A DNA stretch of 64,000 bases from Actinobacillus delphinicola (GTDB lineage Bacteria; Pseudomonadota; Gammaproteobacteria; Enterobacterales; Pasteurellaceae). The notes beneath the pieces were generated by a model. The model did not search any database, had not been told where the DNA came from, and worked only from the letters and a program-made list of their open reading frames with translations. Position 1 is the stretch's first letter; the number at the start of each line of letters is the position of its first letter. The stretch spans positions 1,612,001-1,676,000 of the forward strand of contig NZ_LR134510.1 of NCBI RefSeq assembly GCF_900638385.1, written 5' to 3'. The position numbers were made by a program, and so were the translations under genes. Shown here piece after piece: positions 37,141-46,955 of the stretch.

Positions 37141-38823
37141 ATGGAAGCTAAACAAATACTAATTGACTATGTGCAAAATATTCAACACATTACTCAACCA
37201 GTTGACATCAAATTGCCATTCAATATTGATGAATTAATCACCAAAATTAAGGAAAAAGAATTAATTGTTCCCGTAGTTGGGGCATTTTCGGCGGGGAAAA
37301 GTACCTTAATCAATTCAATGTTAGGAAGGAACATATTACCGACTAATATTACAGCAGAAACAGCACTCGCAACCGAATTACGCTATGGCACGGAAGAATA
37401 TATCGAAGCCTACACCACAGAAAGTGATTTTGAACGCTTTGCTCTTACTGATTTTGAAAAAATCAAAAATAAATCTGAAGATTACCAATTCTTAAAACTT
37501 TTCTTAAATAATCCCAAACTTAAAGAAATTGAACCTTTAGTTCTGGTTGATATGCCAGGATTTGAGTCACCAATTGCGAACCATCATCAAGCAATTTTAA
37601 ATTATCTAAACCGTGGCGTGTATTTTGTCTTTTTAACCAGTGTGCTAGATGGCACGATTACACGTTCTATGCTTCAAGAAATTCACAATACGCAGATGGT
37701 TGGTAAAGGCTACAGTTTTTGCCTTAGTAAAACCAATTTACGCTCACCAGAAACCGTAGCAGAAGTACGCGATCAACTCGCACGCCAGCTAGCGACACAA
37801 TGCGATTATCATGAGCCAATTATTCTGCTTGATGATAATGGCGGGGAAAATCTTCATAAAATTTTATTAAGTATCAATCCTGATGACCTTTTTAAAAAGG
37901 TATTTCTAAATACATTGCAAGATAATTTCTTTCAATTAGAAGAAAATATTAATGTAAAAATTAGCGCTTTAAATGCGAGTCGTGAAGAAAATATTGCGGC
38001 AAAAACCCAACTTGAAACCACGATTCGTAAACTTCAACAACAAAAAAATACGGAGTTAGAAAACTTAAAGCGTTATGAAAATAAACTTTATATAGACAAC
38101 ATTATTGATGGTGTAGTAAACGCAATTCAGAGCCATGAGTATCGCTTGGTTTCTACGGTACTCAGTAGTGGGATGCCACAGTTTGAAAATGAATTAAGTG
38201 CGATTGTTAAAGATAGCCTATTAGCGGGCATTCAACAATTCTTTGCTCAAGCCAACCAACAAATGCTCCAAGGCATTGAACGCACTGTTGGAGCTTCACT
38301 TGTCAATGTAAAAGGCTTTGACTTTAATGAATCAGGACTCTCTGACCTCGGCAGTACGATTAATTCTACGGTTGGTGTGGTTCAAGAAGTCTTAACACAG
38401 CTGATTGGTGTATTAGGACCTGGCATGTTAAGCACCATCATGAAATTTATCCTCCAAATTGTTTCTCATACGATGCTCCCAGTAGTGAGTACAGTTTTGG
38501 GGTTACTAGCCAGTTTATTTAGCGGTGGAAATTCAGAACAAGATCAACGTCGCCGTATTAGCGACGTAATAAATCATGAAATTATTCCCGTGCTGCGTAG
38601 TAAATTACGAGAAACGTTACAACCGCAAATTGCTCAAGGGCTAGCTGAGATGATGAGTCAAATTACTATAAAATTTGAAGAACGACTTGCGGGTTACCAG
38701 GCGGAAATTCAACAAATTTTAGATAAAGAAGCTAGTGAAAAAGCGCAACGTGTTCAACAAGTAGAAGCGTTAAAACAGGTACGCGATGCGTTAAGTGTCA
38801 ATGCACGAAATGTGATTTTTTAG
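37141..38823 (+). CDS. Dynamin-like GTPase 1 of a three-gene operon
   Basis: The 560-residue protein has a GTPase domain with P-loop GAFSAGKST (47-55), a G2 threonine region (NITAETALATELRYG), G3 DMPG (137-140) and G4-like SKTN. A helical stalk follows, then a hydrophobic stretch at about 420-465 (LSTIMKFILQIVSHTMLPVV) that could be the membrane-inserting paddle, then a C-terminal coiled coil. This is the bacterial dynamin-like plan. The N-terminal wording recalls LeoA of enterotoxigenic E. coli, the first of a three-gene LeoABC set, but homology beyond the fold is unproven. It is the first gene of the operon, 23 bases before the next start. Confidence 0.82.
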   Translation: MEAKQILIDYVQNIQHITQPVDIKLPFNIDELITKIKEKELIVPVVGAFSAGKSTLINSMLGRNILPTNITAETALATELRYGTEEYIEAYTTESDFERFALTDFEKIKNKSEDYQFLKLFLNNPKLKEIEPLVLVDMPGFESPIANHHQAILNYLNRGVYFVFLTSVLDGTITRSMLQEIHNTQMVGKGYSFCLSKTNLRSPETVAEVRDQLARQLATQCDYHEPIILLDDNGGENLHKILLSINPDDLFKKVFLNTLQDNFFQLEENINVKISALNASREENIAAKTQLETTIRKLQQQKNTELENLKRYENKLYIDNIIDGVVNAIQSHEYRLVSTVLSSGMPQFENELSAIVKDSLLAGIQQFFAQANQQMLQGIERTVGASLVNVKGFDFNESGLSDLGSTINSTVGVVQEVLTQLIGVLGPGMLSTIMKFILQIVSHTMLPVVSTVLGLLASLFSGGNSEQDQRRRISDVINHEIIPVLRSKLRETLQPQIAQGLAEMMSQITIKFEERLAGYQAEIQQILDKEASEKAQRVQQVEALKQVRDALSVNARNVIF

Positions 38824-38846
38824 CCCCAACCGTGAAGGAATATACT

Positions 38847-41192
38847 ATGAGTAAAGCCAAATTATTTGAATTAAATGATGAAATTAATCATTTTTTTAAT
38901 ACCCAACCCGAACTTAAAGACGATGTACGTTTTAAAAATCGAGTCCTCACAAGCGCTACCTTAGAAGCGGAATGGAAAGATAAAAATAACCTCTCCCGCG
39001 AATTGCGTGTAGGGATTATTGGGCGTGTTAAAGCAGGGAAAAGTTCACTTTTAAATGCTTTATTGTTTAATGGGGAAAGTGTATTACCGCAAGCTGCAAC
39101 ACCAATGACAGCTGCACTTACCGTTATGAAATATGGTGATAAGGAAAAAGCAGAAGTCGATTTTTATACCAATGATGATATTGAAAAATTAGAAGCGGAT
39201 AGTCGTCTTTATGAACAAGAATTAAAGAAAGCAATTGAAGCGAATATTATTCCTGAAAATGAAGCGAATTCCCCTGATTCAGTAGCACAATTATCCGAAA
39301 ATGATAGCTCGGAGAATGAAAATCATGGATGGTTTGGAAATTTAGGTAACCAGGCTAAAAATATGGGGAAAAAAGTAGCACAACAGATGCGCAAAAATAA
39401 TCCTGAATACCGTCAACAAATTATCGAGGCGTTTAATCAGGCTAATCCGATACTGGTTGCAGCACATCAACAAGTCGAAGCCATGCATGCTCATCCACTT
39501 TCTATGAGCGAGCGTAAAACTATGCAAACACTGACTGCGAACTCTCATCAGGAATTAATGCAAAAATTAAATGATTATGTAGGTGCAGCAGGGAAATATA
39601 TGCCTTATACCAAGTCGGTTACTTTATACCTAAAAGAAGAATCATTAAAGGATTTGGAAGTCATTGATACTCCAGGGGTAAACGATCCTGTTGCTTCACG
39701 TGAAGAGCGGACTCATGAATTTTTAAAACAATGCGACGTAGTGTTTGTGGTCTCGCCATCAGCACAATTTATAAGCAATGAAGATTTAGCATTGATGCAA
39801 CGCGTTACCGTCAATGAGGGAATTCAGGAAGTCTATTTGGTGGCAAGCCAAGTAGATAATGATATGTGTACTCCAAGTGAAGGTGGCAATGGTGGTTCGC
39901 CTACCGTAGTCCTTGAAAAGATTGCTCAAAAATTAACACATCAGGCAGAACGTGCCTTAAATGGGCATAAAGTATTAAGTCAAAATAGCAATTTGCGTGC
40001 GTTATTTGAAAAACACCAAGTGATTTGCACGTCATCTATGGCATTTAATATGCTGAAAAACTTTAGTAATAAAGCTAGCTGGCAGGGAAATATAGCAACG
40101 GTTTGGAAAAATCTTACTCATTATTATCGCGATTATTTAACTTCGGATGCGACAGCTAAACACCATTTAGAAAAAATGGCAAATATTGCCGTATTGAAAA
40201 CGGTGTTAGACGAAGTGCGTGCGAATAAAGATAAAATCCGTGCTAGCAATCAAGACACCTTTATTGAAACCAAAAAAACTAATATGTTAGCGCTTTTAGA
40301 CGATGTCAATGATCACTTCGATGAGATGATTATGAAAGTTGAAACCACCTCGTCTGCCGAGGCGGAAGCGCAACTTGATTCCATTAAACGCTTTCAACAC
40401 GCTGCCAAACGCGAAATTGATGCGGTTTATCGACGTGCTATTTATGACATTGTGATTGAAAATGGTTGGGCATATAAATTGGATATTACTACCGATAACT
40501 CCACCAAAGCCTTTTTTGACGTTAATCAGATTACTGAGCAAAAGAAAACTAGAGAAGTCAGGAATGATGCAAGTTTCTGGAATTGTTTTGGCTTATTTGC
40601 AGGAACGCATAAGGAATCTTATACCGTTGTGACGATCAATGCGACGCAAGTGAATGACGCTATTCAGACTGTAAGAAATGATGTTACAAGAGCTTTAAAC
40701 GCTCAAATTGGCTCTTTGAAAATAGACTGGGAAAATGACTTAATACGGGAAGTGATGGCAACTATCCGTGAATGTAACCGAGAGGTAGGCGGAGAAAGAT
40801 TACGTCGTAGTGAAATTAATGCGATATTGCGTGAACTGATTACGAATTTGCCGATCCGTAAAATTCAGTTAGCTGATAATATTCCTGATACTATTAAAAA
40901 CCGATCTGGGAATTTAAGCGGTAGTGACGCAATGCGTTTTAATACAGAAGCGAAAACTTATATTTGCGATCAACTTATTCAAAACTTAAAACATGCTAAT
41001 GCCAATTATGTTACAGATTTAGCACAGCAGTTAGAAGCAGTTAAACTCGGCACAGATATAACATTTGCATTACAAAAGCAAGCCGAGGAACTTGATAAAG
41101 CAATCAAAAACCAAAAAGAATATATTACACGTTATCAACGCATACGTGTGGCGGCACAACAATTAAGCAATAAAGTGAACCAAGCGTTATAG
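38847..41192 (+). CDS. Dynamin-like GTPase 2
   Basis: The 781-residue protein has P-loop GRVKAGKSS (59-67), G2 region ATPMTAALTVMKYG, a long charged insertion (about 100-250) that contains basic helices, then G3 DTPG (274-277) and a G4-like SQVD. The C-terminal half is helical and lacks an obvious membrane segment. The KAGKSSLLNAL style and G2 resemble CrfC (YjdA)-type dynamins. The start at 38847 is preceded by AAGGA; an in-frame GTG at 38832 is less likely. It lies between two other GTPases of the same superfamily with spacings of 23 and 21 bases, so all three should be cotranscribed. Confidence 0.82.
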   Translation: MSKAKLFELNDEINHFFNTQPELKDDVRFKNRVLTSATLEAEWKDKNNLSRELRVGIIGRVKAGKSSLLNALLFNGESVLPQAATPMTAALTVMKYGDKEKAEVDFYTNDDIEKLEADSRLYEQELKKAIEANIIPENEANSPDSVAQLSENDSSENENHGWFGNLGNQAKNMGKKVAQQMRKNNPEYRQQIIEAFNQANPILVAAHQQVEAMHAHPLSMSERKTMQTLTANSHQELMQKLNDYVGAAGKYMPYTKSVTLYLKEESLKDLEVIDTPGVNDPVASREERTHEFLKQCDVVFVVSPSAQFISNEDLALMQRVTVNEGIQEVYLVASQVDNDMCTPSEGGNGGSPTVVLEKIAQKLTHQAERALNGHKVLSQNSNLRALFEKHQVICTSSMAFNMLKNFSNKASWQGNIATVWKNLTHYYRDYLTSDATAKHHLEKMANIAVLKTVLDEVRANKDKIRASNQDTFIETKKTNMLALLDDVNDHFDEMIMKVETTSSAEAEAQLDSIKRFQHAAKREIDAVYRRAIYDIVIENGWAYKLDITTDNSTKAFFDVNQITEQKKTREVRNDASFWNCFGLFAGTHKESYTVVTINATQVNDAIQTVRNDVTRALNAQIGSLKIDWENDLIREVMATIRECNREVGGERLRRSEINAILRELITNLPIRKIQLADNIPDTIKNRSGNLSGSDAMRFNTEAKTYICDQLIQNLKHANANYVTDLAQQLEAVKLGTDITFALQKQAEELDKAIKNQKEYITRYQRIRVAAQQLSNKVNQAL

Positions 41193-41213
41193 GATGATGG
41201 AGTAAAATAAAAT

Positions 41214-43262
41214 ATGGAAGAACTAGATCGCTGGAAGATAAATTATAATAAATTACAAGAAAAAAATGACGAGTTGGAGGAGAAACATCACTTAAAGAAA
41301 GTTGGGCAGGCGCTTGCGGACTCGCAAACAGATATGGAAAAAAAACAACAAACTGATGAAAAGTTAAAGGATGAGTTGATTCAAGAAAATACAGAAGATC
41401 TAGATCCTTGGAAAAGAAAGTGTAAGAAATTAGAAAATGAAAATGATGATTTAGGGTATAAAATCGATGAGCTGGAGTATGATTTAGAGAAAACTAAGCA
41501 AAAACTTACAGACTCGCAAACTGAGGCTCAAAAAGCCCAGAATGAATTAGATGCCCAGAAAAAAGAGTACGCACAGCAAACGGAAAAGTTAAAAGATGAT
41601 TTAATTCAAGAAAAATTGCGTAGCAAGGTCGTAGCGGCGTTATTAGATAGCGAAAACACGAATGAAGCCTTTAAAGCTTTTCAAAAGATGCTGTATAGCG
41701 ATTTTATGGCGTTTGCTAACGAGGAATCGTCTATTGCAGATGAGGCACAAGTCCTCTTAGATTTACAAGCGATTGAGCAAGAATTACAGCTCATTTCTGC
41801 GTACCCAGAATTTCATACGAAATGTACTGTGGCAGTTGGTGGGGGTTTTAGTGCGGGCAAATCGCAATTTATTAGTAGCTTATTTGAAGATAAGCGCTTT
41901 AGTTTACCATCAAATATTGAACCAACGACAGCACTTCCTACCTTTGTGTTAGATGGTAAACAAGGGCAACTAATTGGGGTGAATAGAGAGGGCGCGAAAG
42001 TTAATCTTAGCGAAATTGACCCACAAATTAGTGAGAAATTAACTCACCAATTTATGGATTCCTTCGGTTTTCCGCTTAAAAGCATTATGCCTTATATGTT
42101 TTTACCGACGCCATTAGCTTATAAACATCTATGCTTTATTGATACACCTGGGTATAACCCTGCAAGCGGTGGACAATCTTCTACTAAAGACGATGAAAAA
42201 ACGGCTTTACAATATTTGCAAGATGCTGATGCCATTATTTGGTTGGTCAATGGTGCTATTAATGGGACGTTGCCAAATAGTGATTTACAATTTTTGAGTA
42301 CTATCAAATATGAGAAACCTGATGTACCGCTTTATATTGTTTTAAATCGCGCTGATCAACGAGATAAAGAGGATATTAAACTCATTTTGCATGAAATTAA
42401 GCGTGTTCTCGATAATGCAGAAATTGCCTATTATGGTATCACCGCATATAGCTCGAGCATGAGAGAGGAATATTCTTTTACGAATACGAAGCCAGTGAAA
42501 TCAAAACTATCTAGAAAAGCGAGGAAGTTGGCAAAGCCCGCAAATTCAGAGACACCAGCAACGTTACACGCTTTTTTAAAGGCATTGAATCACGCACAGC
42601 CAAAGCTAGATAAACTTATTGCTAAAATTTATGCGATTGATGAACACTATCAGCGTGCTATTTGGCGCGAAATTTGTATTAAGCAACGCTATATAGATGC
42701 AATTGAAGACGCAACTTTTAAGCTGAATGCCGACAACTACGCGGAAGGCAGGTCTAGGGTGTATGATTGCTTGGAAGATATTTCTAGTCAATTTTCTAAA
42801 GAGAATAAGAAATTAAAGGCACATCTTACAACGTTACAGAAAATTAGTACTAAATTTGTTGATGTGATTACTCAAATATTCAATTCTGGAAATGGGTATA
42901 ATGTTAAGCTTATCACTTCTCTTAAACGTTCTGTAATTAGCGCACGTGATATCGATACATCGGATATTGAAATTACTGAAGTATGGGATACGGAAAAACA
43001 ACTTGCTAAAGAGTTTATCGATGAAGCAAGAAAAATTAGTGAGAAAAATGCCATTCCTCAAGCACAGATGTTTAAAGATATAGAGCAAATTTTAATGCTA
43101 GAATGGGTTGGACAACACTTAGAAGACTTACAGGGTGAAGATAAGAGTTGGAACTTGGTAATAGACTTATTGAAAGCGTATCAAGAGATTATTAATGAGG
43201 ATTCTTCTCTGACCTTTAATCTCTTTCGTAGCAATTTAATAGAAATCTTACCTTCAGAATAA
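41214..43262 (+). CDS. Dynamin-like GTPase 3 with N-terminal coiled coil
   Basis: The 682-residue protein opens with a highly charged coiled coil (about 1-140) that contains an internal duplication: LDRWK...NDELEEK...LKDELIQEN at about 4-59 and LDPWK...NDDLGYK...LKDDLIQEK at about 63-134. The GTPase domain follows, with GGGFSAGKSQ (209-218), PTTALPTFV, DTPG (310-313) and a canonical G4 NRAD (378-381). The rest is helical. It is the last gene of the operon, closed by a terminator. The coiled coil could let it pair with the other two GTPases, as heterotypic bacterial dynamins do; that is inference. Confidence 0.82.
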   Translation: MEELDRWKINYNKLQEKNDELEEKHHLKKVGQALADSQTDMEKKQQTDEKLKDELIQENTEDLDPWKRKCKKLENENDDLGYKIDELEYDLEKTKQKLTDSQTEAQKAQNELDAQKKEYAQQTEKLKDDLIQEKLRSKVVAALLDSENTNEAFKAFQKMLYSDFMAFANEESSIADEAQVLLDLQAIEQELQLISAYPEFHTKCTVAVGGGFSAGKSQFISSLFEDKRFSLPSNIEPTTALPTFVLDGKQGQLIGVNREGAKVNLSEIDPQISEKLTHQFMDSFGFPLKSIMPYMFLPTPLAYKHLCFIDTPGYNPASGGQSSTKDDEKTALQYLQDADAIIWLVNGAINGTLPNSDLQFLSTIKYEKPDVPLYIVLNRADQRDKEDIKLILHEIKRVLDNAEIAYYGITAYSSSMREEYSFTNTKPVKSKLSRKARKLAKPANSETPATLHAFLKALNHAQPKLDKLIAKIYAIDEHYQRAIWREICIKQRYIDAIEDATFKLNADNYAEGRSRVYDCLEDISSQFSKENKKLKAHLTTLQKISTKFVDVITQIFNSGNGYNVKLITSLKRSVISARDIDTSDIEITEVWDTEKQLAKEFIDEARKISEKNAIPQAQMFKDIEQILMLEWVGQHLEDLQGEDKSWNLVIDLLKAYQEIINEDSSLTFNLFRSNLIEILPSE

Positions 43263-43266
43263 TCTT

Positions 43267-43290
43267 AAAAATCCCCACCAGGGGATTTTT
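43267..43290 (+). terminator. Terminator of the GTPase operon
   Basis: AAAAATCCCC/GGGGATTTTT with loop ACCA; the same stem sequence as the terminator after the lipoprotein gene. Confidence 0.85.
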
Positions 43291-43307
43291 TATTTTCCGC
43301 CCTAAAT

Positions 43308-43334
43308 CACGCCCCAATTTCCCGCAAAATTTAT
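43308..43334. repeat. GGGGCGTG family, half copy 8 (left arm)
   Basis: CACGCCCCAATTTCCCGCAA keeps the left arm and core of the family; no matching right arm follows. It marks the right border of the island. Confidence 0.6.
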
Positions 43335-43436
43335 GCATTATCTTGCTTATCCAAACAACCAAATTGATAAAAATCGTGCTACAATCCGCGATTCTATAAA
43401 ATGATGTAATTTTAAACAGTTATAAAGGGTTTAGTT

Positions 43437-44312
43437 ATGCAGAATTTAGGACTTGCGGTACTTTTTAGTGTTTTGGTGTCGGTGCTTTTGAAAGTGGCGA
43501 AACGGGGGAAAATCCAAATCGATCAAGCGATTGCGTTTAATTATATTTCCGCGGGGGCGTTGGCGTACTATGTGTTAAAGCCCAATTTTGATGGGGTAGG
43601 GTTTAATCAATTTTTGATGACCAGTTCCCACATGTCAATTTTTATTGCATTAGGTTTTTTATTGCCAACAGTTTTTATCATTATGGCGAAGGCGATTAAT
43701 GTTGCGGGAATCGTGCGGGCGGATGCGGCACAACGCCTTTCGTTAATTTTACCGATTTTAGCCTCTTTCCTTTTATTTGGGCAAACCTTAACGCACGCTC
43801 GATTAATCGGCATTATTTTAGCGTTTTTAGCGCTTTTCTGTTTAGTTAAAAAACCGAATGCGGAAAAAGGTGCATTGGGTGTTATAGGGGCAGTGAGCCT
43901 GTTACTCGTATGGGCAGGATATGGGGTGATTGATATCCTGTTTAAAGAAGTCGCAAAAATGGGCGGGGCATTCCCAAATACCTTATTTGCCTCATTTGTA
44001 CTGGGTGGCGGGATTCTCTTTATTTATCTTGTCTTAAAACGTGTGGAATGGACGATTCCGAGTGTGCTAGGCGGTTTATTCTTAGGTTGCTTAAACTTTG
44101 GAAATATTCTGTTTTATATCAAAGCACACCAAAGTTTTAGCGGCAATCCGACATTAGTATTTGCGAGTATGAATATTGGTGTCATTATTTTGGCAACCTT
44201 AGCTGGGGCAGCGTACTTCAAAGAAAAAATTAGTAAAATCAATTGGCTAGGGCTTGTATTAGGGGTTTTAGCGATTTGGTGTTTATTCTATTTAGATAAA
44301 TTTATGGCGTAA
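43437..44312 (+). CDS. DMT/EamA-type membrane transporter
   Basis: The 291-residue protein has ten predicted helices in two similar halves, the drug/metabolite transporter plan; the second half ends LGLVLGVLAIWCLFYLDKFM. The substrate is unknown. It follows the island terminator and precedes sbcB by about 100 bases on the same strand. Higher G+C than the island genes suggests that core chromosome resumes here. Confidence 0.8.
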   Translation: MQNLGLAVLFSVLVSVLLKVAKRGKIQIDQAIAFNYISAGALAYYVLKPNFDGVGFNQFLMTSSHMSIFIALGFLLPTVFIIMAKAINVAGIVRADAAQRLSLILPILASFLLFGQTLTHARLIGIILAFLALFCLVKKPNAEKGALGVIGAVSLLLVWAGYGVIDILFKEVAKMGGAFPNTLFASFVLGGGILFIYLVLKRVEWTIPSVLGGLFLGCLNFGNILFYIKAHQSFSGNPTLVFASMNIGVIILATLAGAAYFKEKISKINWLGLVLGVLAIWCLFYLDKFMA

Positions 44313-44415
44313 TGCCAATTCGTTTTGCCAAAATAGTGGCGCAATCAGTATGCCTCATGGCGGTTTTTCCGCTAAAATGGGGCATTCTTTTCATTAAAAT
44401 AGATATAGATTTATT

Positions 44416-45837
44416 ATGAGTAACGATTTTAGTTTTTTTATTTACGATTATGAAAGTTTTGGTATCGATCCTGCTCGTGATCGTCCCGCCCAGTTTGGGG
44501 GAATCCGTACTGATGAGAATTTTAATATCATTGGTGAACCTGTGATGTTTTATTGTCAGCAAACCAATGATTATTTGCCGTCACCAGATGCGGTGATGGT
44601 TACAGGGATTACGCCACAAGAATGTAATGAAAAGGGCGTTCCAGAATATGAATTTGCCGATAAGATCCTTGCCGAATTTAGCCAGCCGAATACGTGTATC
44701 ATGGGTTACAACAATATTCGTTACGATGATGAAATGACTCGCTACACTTTCTATCGTAATTTGCGTGATCCGTATGCGTATAGTTATAAAAATGGGAATT
44801 CCCGTTGGGATTTATTAGATCTCGTGCGCGCGTGTTATGCGTTACGTCCAGAAGGGATTAACTGGGTGTATGACGATGATGGTTTGCCGTCTTTCCGTTT
44901 AGAACTTTTAACCAAAGCAAATGGCATTGAACATAGCCATGCCCACGATGCGATGGCGGACGTTTATGCGACTTTAGAAATGGCGAAATTAATTAAGCAG
45001 AAACAGCCGCGCCTTTTTGATTTTTACTTTAAAAATCGTGATAAGAAGAATGTTGAAAAGATGATGGATACGGCGACATTAACGCCGTTAGTGCATGTTT
45101 CTGGCATGTTTGGTAATGCACGTTCAAATGTATCCGTCATTGTGCCGTTAGCGTGGGATTTAAAAAATAAAAACCTCGTGCATTGTTGTGATTTGATGGG
45201 TGACGTGGAAGCCATGTTGCAGCGCCCTGCAGAAGAAAATCAACAAATTCTTTACACCAAGCGAACCGAGCTTGAAGAACAAGGCATTGCGCCCGTACCG
45301 CTTAAAGGCGTACATATTAATAAATGTCCATTTATCGCACCATTAAATACATTACGTCCGCAAGATCTGGAACGGCTAGGTATTGATATGGAAAAATGTC
45401 AGCGGAATTTAGCATTATTGCGAGAATATGCCTATATCCGTGATTTTACGTTAGATATTTGTGGTGCAGAGCGTGAATACCCTGCGGATGAAAATGTAGA
45501 AACCGCGCTTTATTCAGGGTTCTTTAGTCGTAATGATATGAATAATTTAGCAATTTTACGGACGTTACCTGTTGAAAAATGGGATGATTGTGGATTGAAA
45601 TTTGAAGACCCACGTATTCCACAACTTTTATTTCATTTTAAAGCACGTTATTTCTTTAAAAATCTATCACGACCTGAACAAATTAAGTGGAAAAAATACC
45701 GTTTAAATAAAATCGAACAAAAAGCAGCCGAATTTGAAGCCCGTTTTTACGATTTACATCAAGAAAATTTAGGCAATGAAGAAAAAATGAACTTATTAAG
45801 CGAGTTACAGCTTTATGTGATGAAATTATTTGCCTAG
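44416..45837 (+). CDS. sbcB: Exodeoxyribonuclease I
   Basis: Processive 3'-5' exonuclease on single-stranded DNA, active in recombination and mismatch repair. The 473-residue protein has the DEDDh exonuclease core: FFIYDYESFGIDP with the first Asp and Glu, NIRYDDEMTRYTFYRNL, and HSHAHDAMADVYAT with the catalytic His and Asp. The SH3-like and helical C-terminal domains follow. Length matches E. coli ExoI (475). Confidence 0.95.
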   Translation: MSNDFSFFIYDYESFGIDPARDRPAQFGGIRTDENFNIIGEPVMFYCQQTNDYLPSPDAVMVTGITPQECNEKGVPEYEFADKILAEFSQPNTCIMGYNNIRYDDEMTRYTFYRNLRDPYAYSYKNGNSRWDLLDLVRACYALRPEGINWVYDDDGLPSFRLELLTKANGIEHSHAHDAMADVYATLEMAKLIKQKQPRLFDFYFKNRDKKNVEKMMDTATLTPLVHVSGMFGNARSNVSVIVPLAWDLKNKNLVHCCDLMGDVEAMLQRPAEENQQILYTKRTELEEQGIAPVPLKGVHINKCPFIAPLNTLRPQDLERLGIDMEKCQRNLALLREYAYIRDFTLDICGAEREYPADENVETALYSGFFSRNDMNNLAILRTLPVEKWDDCGLKFEDPRIPQLLFHFKARYFFKNLSRPEQIKWKKYRLNKIEQKAAEFEARFYDLHQENLGNEEKMNLLSELQLYVMKLFA

Positions 45838-45888
45838 AATATGGCTCGTTTGATTTTTGTGCGAAATGAGAATGAGGAGAAATCAACG

Positions 45889-46815
45889 ATGAAAAAAATT
45901 TGTTCAATTAGTCTTGTTTGTTTAGCAATGATGGGTACTGCATATGCAGTAGAAACAGTAACAACTACCGCAACTGCACCTGTTGCCGTCACAGCAGGTA
46001 TGCATAACAGTTCAGCAGTGAAAACCGATCCTATTTTGGGTATTAACCAACCTGCTAATATGACTAAGAATGGTAATTCTCTTTATTTAGAAAAGCCGGT
46101 TAATTTAGATATGTACACTAAATTGCGCACTATGGCGGAAAATAGTTATGCTAGATTAACGCATTTGGCTGAAAATGGTGATGTAAAAGCACAATATGCA
46201 TTGGGCTACCTTTATTATAAAGGTGAAGGCGTAGAACAATCTGATATGCGTGCCTTTGAGTGGATTACACGTGCAGCAGAAGCAGGTTACGCAAAAGCGC
46301 AATATGAACTTGGCGTAATTTATTACTACGGTTTTGGTCAAATTTATGCCTCTGAAAAAGAAGCGGCGATTTGGTATGAACGTGCAGCCCAAAATGGTTT
46401 TGCAAAAGCACAATACGTGGCAGGTCGTTTATATTTGAAAGGGTATGGGGTGAAAAAATCTTATCCTAAAGCATTTAAATATTTCCAACGTGCTGCTGAT
46501 CAAAGTGTGGTTAAAGCTCAATATGAATTAGGTTACATGTACCAACACGGCTATGGCGTGAAAAAATCTTACGAAGAAGCGTATAAATGGTATATGCGTG
46601 CCGCAGATAAAAAAGATGGTGATGCAGCTTACGCATTAGGCGAAATGTATCGCACTGGTAAATTTGTGAAAAAATCTAATGTCGATGCGTACAATTGGTT
46701 CCTTAAAGCAAGCCAATCTGAAGATCAACTTGCAAGCTCAAATGCAAATATTGCGTTGACCGATCTTCAAAAAGTGTTAACACCAGCTGAGCGTCAACAA
46801 TTAAATCTTCATTAA
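45889..46815 (+). CDS. Secreted Sel1-repeat (TPR-like) protein
   Basis: The 308-residue protein has a Sec signal peptide (MKKICSISLVCLAMMGTAYA), a short Thr/Ala-rich linker, and five Sel1 repeats of 36-37 residues (about 95-290) with the pattern AKAQYELGxxYxxGxGVxKS. Such periplasmic solenoids scaffold protein partners; several act in host interaction or stress sensing, but no partner is evident here. GAGGAG upstream decides the start at 45889 rather than 45841. Confidence 0.85.
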   Translation: MKKICSISLVCLAMMGTAYAVETVTTTATAPVAVTAGMHNSSAVKTDPILGINQPANMTKNGNSLYLEKPVNLDMYTKLRTMAENSYARLTHLAENGDVKAQYALGYLYYKGEGVEQSDMRAFEWITRAAEAGYAKAQYELGVIYYYGFGQIYASEKEAAIWYERAAQNGFAKAQYVAGRLYLKGYGVKKSYPKAFKYFQRAADQSVVKAQYELGYMYQHGYGVKKSYEEAYKWYMRAADKKDGDAAYALGEMYRTGKFVKKSNVDAYNWFLKASQSEDQLASSNANIALTDLQKVLTPAERQQLNLH

Positions 46816-46839
46816 TCCGTGCTTAGCGCATAAAAGCAG

Positions 46840-46867
46840 AAAACCGCTACCTCGTTAGCGGTTTTTT
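46840..46867 (+). terminator. Terminator after the Sel1 gene
   Basis: AAACCGCTA/TTAGCGGTTT stem followed by TTTT. Confidence 0.85.
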
Positions 46868-46955
46868 ATTGGATTAAAAATATTCAAATTGTACTGTTTA
46901 TTTTTACAGTAAAACTGCTAAACTACTCCAAAATTTTCTTTTTCTATAAGGTACG

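Noticed and set aside
36908-37162. 84-codon Phe/Lys-rich frame before the GTPase operon
   Set aside because: Starts within a palindromic repeat, runs through a T tract, and overlaps the first GTPase start; better explained as AT-rich leader.
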